Under the pieces are notes generated by a model. The model had not been told where the DNA came from, made no database searches, and worked only from the letters and a program-made list of their open reading frames with translations. The translations under genes were made by a program, and so were the position numbers. Below, piece after piece: positions 1 through 6,478 of a stretch of 9,979 nt of DNA. The stretch lies in contig JAJYKQ010000037.1 of NCBI GenBank assembly GCA_021788495.1, forward strand, positions 1-9,979. Direction: 5' to 3'. This stretch comes from a bacterium. Lineage in GTDB: Bacteria; SZUA-79; Acidulodesulfobacterales; Acidulodesulfobacteraceae. Position 1 is the stretch's first letter, and each line of letters starts with the position of its first letter.

Positions 1-302
1 AGGGGCTGTTCGCAAAAATATATAATCATCTTCGCCCCGGCGGCTTATTCGTCAACGCCGAACAGATTTTAGGCAATACCGAAACTATAGAGGCCTACTA
101 TAAAAAAGAGTGGGAGAAGACTATCAGGCAAAGCGGGGTCCCCGAAGAAGAAATTGCCGCATGGAAAGAAAGATTAAAATTGGACAGGGAATCTACGGTA
201 GAGCAGCAGATAAATTGGCTTAAAGACGCCGGTTTTACCGATGCCGACTGCGCGTATAAATTTTACAAGTTTGCGGTTATATTCGGCGTTAAACAACGAT
301 AA
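1..302 (+). CDS. Class I SAM-dependent methyltransferase, C-terminal part (5' truncated by window edge)
   Basis: The frame is open from base 3 and ends at TAA 300-302, giving about 99 residues. It begins GLFAKIYNHLRPGGLFVNAE, which matches the post-motif segment of class I Rossmann methyltransferases (helix, then L-x-PGG turn, then a beta strand). A charged helical region follows, then WLKDAGF and the closing hydrophobic YKFYKFAVIFG. The W/L-x-x-AGF...Y-x-x-FAVI-G ending is typical of small UbiE/Methyltransf_25-like enzymes. These transfer a methyl group from S-adenosylmethionine to a small molecule or nucleic acid. The SAM-binding GxGxG motif and the start lie outside the window, so the substrate cannot be judged. 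The gene is followed by a decayed cupin fragment and not by an obvious operon partner. Confidence 0.85.
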   Translation, partial: GLFAKIYNHLRPGGLFVNAEQILGNTETIEAYYKKEWEKTIRQSGVPEEEIAAWKERLKLDRESTVEQQINWLKDAGFTDADCAYKFYKFAVIFGVKQR

Positions 303-333
303 ATTATATTTTTATAAATAGACCTAAATTTCT

Positions 334-509
334 ATGAGCGGTTATTTTTATTCTTTTAAAGAACGAAAAGCCAAAGAGCCGTCAAAAGGCATTGAGGTAA
401 GATCCGTCATTTAGAAAATTTAATGATGACTTATATGGAATTCGAACCCGGCAGCATTATACCGGAGCATAGGCATGTACCACGTTCTCATATGTATATT
501 CCGTTCTAA
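334..509 (+). pseudogene. Cupin-domain protein remnant (frameshifted, truncated)
   Basis: ATG 334 opens a frame reading MSGYFYSFKERKAKEPSKGI and on to EVRSV, closed by TAG 412-414. A second frame continues from 414 as ENLMMTYMEFEPGSIIPEHR, then H, and stops at TAA 507-509. Re-inserting a single C near 408 would give a continuous V-H-L-E-N-L-M-M reading. The joined product is the N-terminal half of a small single-domain cupin: a GIEVRSVH strand, then the EPGxxxPEHxH metal-binding segment of cupin motif 1. The remaining barrel strands and motif 2 are missing, because the second frame ends soon after the HRH. No Shine-Dalgarno precedes the ATG. The frameshift alone could be a sequencing error, but the missing C-terminal half shows real decay. 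The original function is not recoverable; small cupins bind metal ions or small ligands. Confidence 0.7.
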
Positions 510-614
510 CTGCACGGCTTTTTCGTTTTTAACTTTTTAAAAGATATGCTCGCAATGATTTAATATTGTTTTATCTAACGTTTTCTATCGGCAATTTTGG
601 GTAAATTCAGAAAT

Positions 615-643
615 TTCAAATTAAAAAGAAAAAGTTGTATAAT
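615..643 (+). promoter_or_regulatory. Sigma70-like promoter for the 709 gene
   Basis: TTCAAA (615-620) lies 17 bp before a perfect TATAAT (638-643). Transcription would begin near 650, leaving a leader of about 60 nt. The start codon at 709 is preceded by GGAGG at 697-701 with a 7-nt spacer. The surrounding sequence is very AT-rich, so chance -10 matches are common. The spacing and the position before an isolated gene support the call. The rest of 303-708 outside the cupin remnant holds nothing else I can recognise. Confidence 0.5.
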
Positions 644-708
644 AATACAATAAAATGTATAAATAAAAAGAATTCTTTAAATTAATGTGAATTAATGGAG
701 GCAAAACA

Positions 709-1128
709 ATGGATTATGCGGTAATCGACACGGAGTATCAAAAATTACAATCGGAGGCAAACAGCGTCGGCGATAAAATACAAAATTTGGCGGCCAAATT
801 ACAAAAATTACAGTCTTCAGGAAACCAGGATGCACGCGAATGGCTTTTAGATCTTAAAGACATAGCTCTTTCTGTTCAGAGCGAGCAAAATCAAATGTTT
901 TCTTTTTTGCAGACCTTGCATCAAAGTATTCCGCAAGTTAACGATCAGTGTTTTACTCAGCCGGTTCAAAACCAAGGTTATGTTAGTCAGCAGCAGCAGC
1001 CGCAATATCAGCAGCCACAGCAAAAAAAAGGATTTTTCAGTTCTCTTCTCGGTAGCGGCTTTGGACAGGCAATAGAGATGGGCGCAGGTTTTGGAATAGG
1101 AGACGATTTAATTAACAGTATTTTTTAA
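709..1128 (+). CDS. Hypothetical protein: coiled-coil N-terminus, Gln/Pro-rich linker, Gly-rich hydrophobic C-terminus
   Basis: I do not recognise this 139-aa protein. Residues 7-74 are helical with heptad-like hydrophobic spacing (IQNLAAKLQKLQ; FSFLQTLHQ), suggesting a coiled coil. Residues 75-105 form a low-complexity Gln/Pro linker with the run QQQQPQYQQPQQ. Residues 106-139 are KKGFFSSLLGSGFGQAIEMG followed by AGFGIGDDLINSIF, a glycine-spaced amphipathic or membrane-interacting tail ending in Phe. There is no signal peptide. The arrangement (helical N-terminus, disordered linker, Gly-rich hydrophobic tail with DDL) resembles uncharacterised DUF2076-type proteins in architecture only; I claim no homology. 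The start is well supported by GGAGG at 697-701, and a promoter lies upstream. The gene stands alone between two decayed genes, so it looks retained while its surroundings degrade. The Gln run suggests a self-associating or scaffolding role, which is inference. Confidence 0.8.
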   Translation: MDYAVIDTEYQKLQSEANSVGDKIQNLAAKLQKLQSSGNQDAREWLLDLKDIALSVQSEQNQMFSFLQTLHQSIPQVNDQCFTQPVQNQGYVSQQQQPQYQQPQQKKGFFSSLLGSGFGQAIEMGAGFGIGDDLINSIF

Positions 1129-1167
1129 AGATAGTTAGGTTAGCTTTAGCAGTTAATTTTGTGTTAA

Positions 1168-1508
1168 CTTTGGTCGGCAGGAGGTTCGAGCGACAGAAAT
1201 ATTCCCGAAGATATATCTCCGCAAGAAGGAGATATATTGTTAGAGAAACCTACCGCAAGCATATTTATCGGAACATATTTTGAACAGATGATGAAAAACA
1301 GAAAAATTAACACTCTTATTTTTAACGGAATAGCTACGGAAATAGGCGTCGAATCTTCTGCGGGATATGCCGCAAATCGCGGTTTTACCCCGTAATAGTC
1401 GCAGACTGAGTGTCTTCCATGGATAAAGATGCGCATTCAAGGTCTTTGTAAAATATGAAAAAAATGTTTATATGCGAAAATTCCAAAACTATTGCCGGGA
1501 ATTTTTAA
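1168..1508 (+). pseudogene. Isochorismatase-family (cysteine hydrolase) pseudogene, C-terminal half
   Basis: A frame running to TAA 1393-1395 reads a sequence containing EGDILLEKPTASIFIGT, NRKINTLIFNGIATEIGVES and AANRGFTP. These are characteristic strands of the isochorismatase-like hydrolase fold: the EKP-x-x-S-x-F-x-GT segment and the GIATEIGVESSA loop around the nucleophile region. Homology continues in another frame from 1392 as VIVAD-stop-VSSMDKDAHSRSL-stop-NMKKMF. A one-base deletion in the C-run at 1388-1391 (five Cs would keep the frame), a TGA at 1407-1409 and a TAA at 1449-1451 break it. The N-terminal part with the catalytic Asp is absent, and a TAA sits directly upstream (1165-1167). 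Multiple independent lesions make this a true pseudogene and not a single read error. The rest of 1129-1559 holds only an imperfect small palindrome (1151-1169) and a 9-bp tandem duplication (1515-1532). Confidence 0.85.
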
Positions 1509-1559
1509 AGCAGTGTTAATAATGTTAATAATAAAGCCACAAATTGTCAAGAATAACCG

Positions 1560-1946
1560 CTATTTTTTCAGATATTCTATTATTTCTATCATTATGCCGT
1601 CGGGGTCGTTAAGAAAGGCTAATATCATACTTTTATCCATAGAATAGAACGGTTCTCTTAAAAAGGATATGCCTGCTTCTTTAATTTTTATTGCATCTTC
1701 GTCTATGTTTTCAGATTGAAATGCGAAATGCGCAAATGAGTTTTCGCAATCGTTAATGAGTTTCGGGTTGTCGTCGGCAATAAGTTCTATTTCAAAGTCG
1801 GTGTTCGGACTTTTAAGAAAAACTAAAGTCGTTTTATGAGCCTCAATGTATCTTTTTTCTCTGACGGAAAACCCGAAAACTTTGCCATAAAAATCGAGCG
1901 ATTTATTGAGGTCGCGAGTTCTTATCGCGGAATGTATTAATTTCAT
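1560..1946 (-). CDS. VOC-family protein, glyoxalase I-like (lactoylglutathione lyase-like)
   Basis: This is a 128-aa vicinal-oxygen-chelate protein with two beta-alpha-beta-beta-beta modules. It has the N-terminal KLIHSAIRTRDLNKSLDFYG and the C-terminal LNDPDGIMIEII. The four residues matching the metal ligands of glyoxalase I are present: H5, E54 (EIELI), H73 (FAHFAF) and E121 (IMIEII). Family members isomerise the hemithioacetal of methylglyoxal and a thiol, or act on other small substrates; length and ligands fit glyoxalase I, but the substrate is not proven. The start was set at ATG 1944-1946 because homologous sequence begins there. The frame can be read back to a TTG at 2001-2003, but that extension is Cys/Asn-rich and overlaps the promoter. 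No Shine-Dalgarno precedes the ATG. The gene is divergent from the secreted-protein gene at 2089. Confidence 0.88.
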   Translation of the reverse strand: MKLIHSAIRTRDLNKSLDFYGKVFGFSVREKRYIEAHKTTLVFLKSPNTDFEIELIADDNPKLINDCENSFAHFAFQSENIDEDAIKIKEAGISFLREPFYSMDKSMILAFLNDPDGIMIEIIEYLKK

Positions 1947-1952
1947 ATTTAT

Positions 1953-1981
1953 ATTATAATTTATATACTTTCTATTTTCAA
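1953..1981 (-). promoter_or_regulatory. Promoter of the VOC gene, positioned for a leaderless transcript
   Basis: On the minus strand TTGAAA (1981-1976) is followed by a 17-bp spacer and a perfect TATAAT (1958-1953). The ATG begins at 1946, seven bases below the -10, where transcription would be expected to start. There is no room for a ribosome binding site, so the mRNA would be leaderless. This promoter also argues against the upstream TTG start, which would place the promoter inside the coding region. Confidence 0.6.
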
Positions 1982-2027
1982 CGCAATTTCTTACAACGCA
2001 CAATTTCTCGCAGCCTTTATAAAAATC

Positions 2028-2056
2028 TTCACAAATAAAACCTTAAGTGCTATAAT
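2028..2056 (+). promoter_or_regulatory. Strong extended -10 promoter for the secreted repeat protein
   Basis: TTCACA (2028-2033, five of six consensus bases) is separated by 17 bp from TATAAT (2051-2056), which is preceded by TGC (extended -10). Transcription should begin near 2063, giving a leader of about 26 nt. A G-rich ribosome site GGGGG (2077-2081) lies 7 nt before ATG 2089. It is one of the best promoter matches in the window and lies back-to-back with the VOC promoter. Confidence 0.65.
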
Positions 2057-2088
2057 AATTAAAATTAAATTTAAACGGGGGTAATTTT

Positions 2089-2475
2089 ATGAAAAGTATT
2101 AAGTTATTAGCTATTTCGGCATTGTTTTCTATTTTTGCAATATCTTTTTTTTCCGGAATATCTTATGCAAGGCATTATTACTGTCCGCTCGGATATTCGT
2201 TTAATCCGAAATTAGAGCTTTGCGTCGGTAAAGGCGGTTTAAAGGGATATAATGCGCTTCCGCAAACTAAAATTAATAAATTTGAAGGTAAAAAGCATAT
2301 ATATATTTGTCCGGATAAATATACTTATGATAAAAAAATGCAATTATGCATGGGCAAAGGTTCTTTAAAGGGTAGCACGGCACAACCGACCGTTAAAACT
2401 TTAAAACCTACAGTAAAAGTTTCTAAAAAAGCAGATAAAAAAGTTAAATCAGCTAAAACAAAAGTCAAAAAATAA
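2089..2475 (+). CDS. Small secreted protein with two Cys-containing repeats and a Lys-rich tail
   Basis: This 128-aa protein begins with a clear Sec signal peptide: MKSIK, a hydrophobic core at 6-22, and probable cleavage after SYA (residue 27). The mature part holds two copies of a motif about 42 residues apart, Y-x-C-P-x-x-Y-x7-L-C-x-GKG-x-LKG, with cysteines at 32/45 and 74/87. Each repeat has the same 13-residue Cys spacing, suggesting one disulfide per repeat. The C-terminus from residue 101 is Ala/Thr/Val/Lys-rich with 12 lysines in 28 residues, giving a strongly basic tail. I know no function. The short disulfide loop is superficially like small carbohydrate- or surface-binding modules, and the basic tail would suit binding to envelope polymers, DNA or acidic surfaces; both are inference. 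Its strong promoter and G-rich ribosome site suggest substantial expression. Confidence 0.85.
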   Translation: MKSIKLLAISALFSIFAISFFSGISYARHYYCPLGYSFNPKLELCVGKGGLKGYNALPQTKINKFEGKKHIYICPDKYTYDKKMQLCMGKGSLKGSTAQPTVKTLKPTVKVSKKADKKVKSAKTKVKK

Positions 2476-2487
2476 TTAAAATAGAAT

Positions 2488-2517
2488 TTGACAAAAATTA
2501 AACAAAAGAATAAGAAT
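2488..2517 (+). promoter_or_regulatory. Candidate promoter of the 2-hydroxyacid dehydrogenase gene, near-leaderless
   Basis: A perfect -35 box TTGACA (2488-2493) lies 18 bp before AAGAAT (2512-2517, four of six consensus bases). Transcription would start around 2524-2525, only one or two bases before ATG 2526. No Shine-Dalgarno-like sequence is present. The -10 is weak, so the exact start is uncertain. Confidence 0.4.
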
Positions 2518-2525
2518 AAATTATT

Positions 2526-3512
2526 ATGAATATTGCCGTAATATTAAGGTCGAGGGAAATGTACGACATTTTAAAGCCTTTTCTTGCCGGACATAATGTG
2601 CGGCATTATTCAAATAAAGAAGATTTTTTAAGCAGGATTAAGAATTCGGGCGACGCTAAGGACTCGGAAAATTTGGCTTTAATAGTTAATGCGGGAATCC
2701 CTATAGGAGAAGACGTTTTGTCTTTTCCGAACATAAAAGCAATTCAGCAGTTCGGCATAGGATACGAAAACGTCGATATAAATTATGCGTCTAAGAAAGG
2801 CGTTTTAGTGTTTAACGCGCCTACGGTAGGCACATTTAACGCCGTTTCGGTAGCGGAATTATCGCTTTTTTTTATTTTGGCATTAGCAAGGGATTATAAC
2901 GGATGCGTCGATTCTATAAATCACGCTATTGCAAACCGTCCTATGGGCAGCAGTATTACTAATAAAAAGTTTGCAATAGTCGGATTGGGCGGTATAGGAC
3001 AGGAATTAATAAAGATTTTAAAACCTTTTAATCCTGAAATTTACGGTTTGAAGCACAACAAGCCTGACGTCGGCTATGCGGAAAAACTCGGCATTAAGTT
3101 TGCAGGTACCGTAGACGAAGATTTTAAAAAAATTTTACCGTCGGTGGATTACCTTATACTTGCAGTTCCGCTTGAAAAAAATACGGAAAACTTAATTAAC
3201 GAGGAAACCGTAGAGTTGATGAAAAAAGGCGCATGCGTCGTGAATGTAGGAAGAGCGGGATTAATAAATAAAGAGTCTTTGATAAAAGGATTAAAAAGCG
3301 GAAAAATTAAAGGCGCAGGTCTTGACGTATTTTGGGAAGAGCCTGTCCATATAAGCGATGAAATTTTTCATTTTAACGTTATAGCTACTCCTCATATAGG
3401 CGGAGCGACTTATGAATCTATTGCCGATATTTCGCGCATATGCGCCCAAAATATCGACAGATGGATAGATAACGGAGACTTAACCAACTGCGTAAATAAA
3501 GATTTGATATAA
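2526..3512 (+). CDS. D-isomer-specific 2-hydroxyacid dehydrogenase (NAD-dependent)
   Basis: At 328 aa it has full family length. It catalyses reversible NAD(P)H-dependent reduction of a 2-keto acid to a D-2-hydroxy acid in the cytoplasm. The N-terminal catalytic domain (about 1-100) ends with the hallmark FGIGYENVDINYASKKGV and FNAPT. The Rossmann domain has GLGGIG (G153, G155, G158). Catalytic residues are visible: R243 in NVGRAG, E272 in DVFWEEP, and H290 in TPHIGGAT. These belong to the PF00389/PF02826 architecture shared by phosphoglycerate dehydrogenase, glyoxylate/hydroxypyruvate reductase and D-lactate dehydrogenase. There is no C-terminal ACT domain, so it is not a long-form SerA; the substrate cannot be assigned. 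There is no ribosome binding site before the ATG. A long inverted repeat begins directly after the stop codon. Confidence 0.92.
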   Translation: MNIAVILRSREMYDILKPFLAGHNVRHYSNKEDFLSRIKNSGDAKDSENLALIVNAGIPIGEDVLSFPNIKAIQQFGIGYENVDINYASKKGVLVFNAPTVGTFNAVSVAELSLFFILALARDYNGCVDSINHAIANRPMGSSITNKKFAIVGLGGIGQELIKILKPFNPEIYGLKHNKPDVGYAEKLGIKFAGTVDEDFKKILPSVDYLILAVPLEKNTENLINEETVELMKKGACVVNVGRAGLINKESLIKGLKSGKIKGAGLDVFWEEPVHISDEIFHFNVIATPHIGGATYESIADISRICAQNIDRWIDNGDLTNCVNKDLI

Positions 3513-3522
3513 AAGGAAAAGG

Positions 3523-3616
3523 CGGAAAAGGTGTCAGATTTTTATTTTCCGCATATGATAAAGTTAATTAACATATAACGCTAATTGCGGAAAATAAAAA
3601 TCTGACACCTTTTCCG
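3523..3616. repeat. Perfect 31-bp inverted repeat with 32-nt spacer (MITE/REP-like palindromic element)
   Basis: The left arm 3523-3553 (CGGAAAAGGTGTCAG... to ...TTTTCCGCA) is the exact reverse complement of the right arm 3586-3616. The spacer 3554-3585 contains the small palindrome GTTAATTAAC. Just before the left arm a near-copy of its first nine bases (GGAAAAGGC, 3515-3523) forms a short direct repeat with GGAAAAGGT (3524-3532). If the arms are taken as 3524-3553 and 3586-3615, the flanks AAGGC and GAGGC differ at one base and could be a decayed target duplication. No T-tract follows the right arm, so it is not a classical terminator. In RNA it would form a very stable hairpin ending about ten bases before the ileS ribosome site (3626-3631). 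It fills the whole intergenic gap. A partial relative lies at 7286-7320. Confidence 0.9.
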
Positions 3617-3636
3617 AGGCAATAAAGAGGACTATT

Positions 3637-6444
3637 ATGGACTATAAAGATACGCTGAATCTTCCGAAAACCGATTTTCCGATGAAGGCTAATTTAAAAG
3701 CCACGGAAGAAAAATTTCTTAAAGAATGGGAGGAAAGCGGGCTTTATAAAAACATAACGGAGAAAACGAAAAACAGTCATAAAACTTTTATCCTTCATGA
3801 CGGACCTCCATATGCAAACGGGCATATTCATCTTGGAACGGCTTTAAATAAAATATTAAAGGATATAATAGTCAGGTTTAAACAGATGTCCGGCTACCAT
3901 ACCCCTTTTATCCCTGGATGGGACTGTCACGGACTGCCTATAGAACACAACGTAGATAAAACTTTAAAATCTAAAGACTCAATATCGAAAAGCGAAAAGA
4001 GGAAACTTTGCAGAGAGTATGCGGCAAAGTTTGTGGATATTCAGAAGCAGGAGTTTAAGAGGCTTGGAAGCATAGGAAGGTATGACGACCCTTACCTGAC
4101 CATGAATTATGCCTATGAAGCGAATACTGTCAGAAAACTTGCCGATTTTATAAAAAACGGCGGGCTTTACAGGGCAAACAAACCTATATACTGGTGTTCG
4201 TCATGCAAAACAGCTCTTGCGGAAGCCGAAGTCGAATATGCAGAAAAATCTTCGCCGTCTATCTTTGTTAAGTTCAGGATTAATTCCGACATTTCCGAGA
4301 TACTCGACGATTCTAAAACAGGCGGCAAAGACGTTTTTGCGGTAATTTGGACTACTACGCCTTGGACTATTCCGTCCAATCTTGCGATATCCCTGCACCC
4401 CGACTATGAGTATGTTTTCGTCGATAAAGGAGATGAAATTTTTATTCTCGAAGAAAGTCTCGCCGAAGAATTAATGAAAAAATTCGGTTACTGCGATTTT
4501 AAAATTATAGCCAGAACCAACGGTAAAAATCTAGAAAATAAAAAAGCCAGACATCCTTTTATAGACAGAGATTCTATCCTGATACTCGGCACGCACGTTA
4601 AAAAAGATGCAGGAACGGGTTTGGTTCATACGGCGCCTGGTCACGGAGAGGACGACTATGCCATAGGTCTTAAGTATAACCTTCCGGCTTATGCCCCTAT
4701 AAACAACGAAGGCAGATTTTTAGCCGATATAGAAACATTTGCGGGAATGCAAGTATTTGAGTCTAACCCGCACGTTATAGAAAAACTTAAAGAAGTCGGC
4801 GCATTAGTTCTGGAAGAAAAAATAGAACATTCTTATCCTCATTGCTGGAGATGCAAAAAACCTGTAATATTAAGATCGACAAAACAGTGGTTTGTTTCTA
4901 TGGAAATAAACGATTTAAGAAAAAGGTCGCTGGAGGAGATAAAAAAAGTAAAGTGGATACCGAAATGGGGTATAGACAGAATTTCCGGCATGCTTGAAAC
5001 AAGACCCGACTGGTGTGTTTCGAGGCAGAGGTCGTGGGGGGTTCCTATAACGGCATTTTATTGCAAAAACTGCGGAGAAGCATATATAAATTATGGACTT
5101 ACGCTTAAAATAGCAGAAGAATTCGATAAATACGGCGCAGACGTTTGGTTTGACAAACCCGCCGAATATTTTATAAATTTTAGCGAAAAAGAAGTTAAAT
5201 GCGGAAAATGCGATTCAAAAGATTTTGAAAAAGAAGAAGATATATTGGATGTATGGTTCGACAGCGGCGTCAGTTATTACTGCGTTCTTAAAAACGACGA
5301 AGAGATTAAAAACGCCGGATTTCCGGCAGATTTATATCTTGAAGGGTCGGACCAGCACAGGGGATGGTTTCATTCTAGCCTTTTAATAGGGGTGGGAACC
5401 GACGATGGAGCTCCTTATAAAACGGTTTTGACCCACGGTTTCGTCGTTGACAGTTCTGGGAAAAAAATGTCAAAGTCCCTTGGTAACGTCATGAGCCCCG
5501 ATGAAATAATCAATAAATACGGAGCCGATATTTTAAGGCTATGGGCGGCTTCCGAGGATTATAAAAACGATATGAGAATATCGCAGGAAATAATACTCAG
5601 GCTTTCCGAAGGATACAGAAAGATAAGGAATACCATGCGTTTTATGCTCGGTAATTTATACGATTTTCAAGAAACCGAAAATTCGGTAAAATACGAAAAT
5701 TTATCTGAATTAGATAAATACGCTTTGCACAGGATTACCCTTATTTCGCAGGATATTTTCAGGTTTTACGAAAATTACGATTTTCATCTCGTTTATCAGG
5801 GCATTTATAAATTTATTATAGAGTTTTCATCTTTTTATTTAGATATAGTCAAAGATATGATGTATGTCGAAGGGAAAAACTCCTTAAAGAGGCGTTCCGT
5901 TCAAACCGTATTAAATTATGCTTTGAACGTTTTTATTAAGTTCCTTGCTCCTATTATACCGTTTACCGCTTCGGAAACATGGGGATCTTTTAAAAAGCCT
6001 TCGAAGCCGGAAAGTTTATTTTTTGAAAATTTTGTCGAACCGGAGGAAAATTTTCAAAATTTCGATATCGAAGAAAAGTTCGATAAATTAATAGAAATCA
6101 GGAATATAGTTTTAGCCGCTTTAGAAAAGGAAAGGGATAAAAAAGTTATCGGAAGTTCTTTAGGGGCTAAGATTGTTTTAAGGTCAAGCATCGAAGACTA
6201 TGATATGCTCAGTAAAATCAGCGCCGACGAATTGAAAGACCTGTTTATAGTATCGGGAATAGTCCTGCAAAAAAAGGAATCTTCCGAAGCCGATATAACG
6301 GAAGTCGAAATCGAAAAAGCGGACGGCGAAAAATGTGCAAGGTGCTGGAAACACGATGCTTCGGTCGGAACTTTTGACGATTATCCTGATATTTGCGGAA
6401 GATGTCATAGCGTAGTTACCGAAATTATGAAGGAAAAGGCGTAA
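3637..6444 (+). CDS. ileS: Isoleucyl-tRNA synthetase
   Basis: This is a 935-aa class I aminoacyl-tRNA synthetase that charges tRNA-Ile with isoleucine in the cytoplasm; E. coli IleRS is nearly the same length. The first signature is DGPPYANGHIHLGTALNKIL, where the HIGH box reads H65-L-G-T68 with Thr in place of the last His. The KMSKS loop is exact at 610-614. The editing domain shows TTTPWTIPSNLA and GTGLVHTAPGHGEDDY (HTAPGHG at 331-337, D339/D340). WDCHGLPIE and DVWFDSGVS are also present. The C-terminal zinc site has C900, C903, C920 and C923 (CARC...CGRC), marking the bacterial type with a zinc-binding tail. The ribosome site AGAGGA (3626-3631) is 5 nt from the ATG. The gene probably runs into tpiA 34 nt downstream. 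Confidence 0.98.
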   Translation: MDYKDTLNLPKTDFPMKANLKATEEKFLKEWEESGLYKNITEKTKNSHKTFILHDGPPYANGHIHLGTALNKILKDIIVRFKQMSGYHTPFIPGWDCHGLPIEHNVDKTLKSKDSISKSEKRKLCREYAAKFVDIQKQEFKRLGSIGRYDDPYLTMNYAYEANTVRKLADFIKNGGLYRANKPIYWCSSCKTALAEAEVEYAEKSSPSIFVKFRINSDISEILDDSKTGGKDVFAVIWTTTPWTIPSNLAISLHPDYEYVFVDKGDEIFILEESLAEELMKKFGYCDFKIIARTNGKNLENKKARHPFIDRDSILILGTHVKKDAGTGLVHTAPGHGEDDYAIGLKYNLPAYAPINNEGRFLADIETFAGMQVFESNPHVIEKLKEVGALVLEEKIEHSYPHCWRCKKPVILRSTKQWFVSMEINDLRKRSLEEIKKVKWIPKWGIDRISGMLETRPDWCVSRQRSWGVPITAFYCKNCGEAYINYGLTLKIAEEFDKYGADVWFDKPAEYFINFSEKEVKCGKCDSKDFEKEEDILDVWFDSGVSYYCVLKNDEEIKNAGFPADLYLEGSDQHRGWFHSSLLIGVGTDDGAPYKTVLTHGFVVDSSGKKMSKSLGNVMSPDEIINKYGADILRLWAASEDYKNDMRISQEIILRLSEGYRKIRNTMRFMLGNLYDFQETENSVKYENLSELDKYALHRITLISQDIFRFYENYDFHLVYQGIYKFIIEFSSFYLDIVKDMMYVEGKNSLKRRSVQTVLNYALNVFIKFLAPIIPFTASETWGSFKKPSKPESLFFENFVEPEENFQNFDIEEKFDKLIEIRNIVLAALEKERDKKVIGSSLGAKIVLRSSIEDYDMLSKISADELKDLFIVSGIVLQKKESSEADITEVEIEKADGEKCARCWKHDASVGTFDDYPDICGRCHSVVTEIMKEKA

Positions 6445-6478
6445 ATAAATAGTTTACATTTTTAGAAGGTAGTATATT

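Noticed and set aside
1151..1169. AGTTAA / TTAACT inverted repeat after the 139-aa gene as a terminator
   Set aside because: The stem is only six AT-rich pairs and no T-tract follows.
1407..1409. TGA within the isochorismatase remnant as a recoded codon
   Set aside because: A frameshift and a TAA in the same remnant show decay; the other genes use TGG for Trp and end normally.
1164..1440. Minus-strand reading frames of 66-90 residues
   Set aside because: They lie opposite the isochorismatase remnant, whose plus-strand reading gives clear family motifs; the minus readings match nothing I know.
1515..1532. Tandem duplication GTTAATAAT x2
   Set aside because: Two short AT-rich copies are expected by chance in this sequence and show no larger pattern.
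6453..6478. TTTACA upstream of tpiA as a promoter
   Set aside because: No -10 box at suitable spacing; ileS-tpiA co-transcription is more likely.
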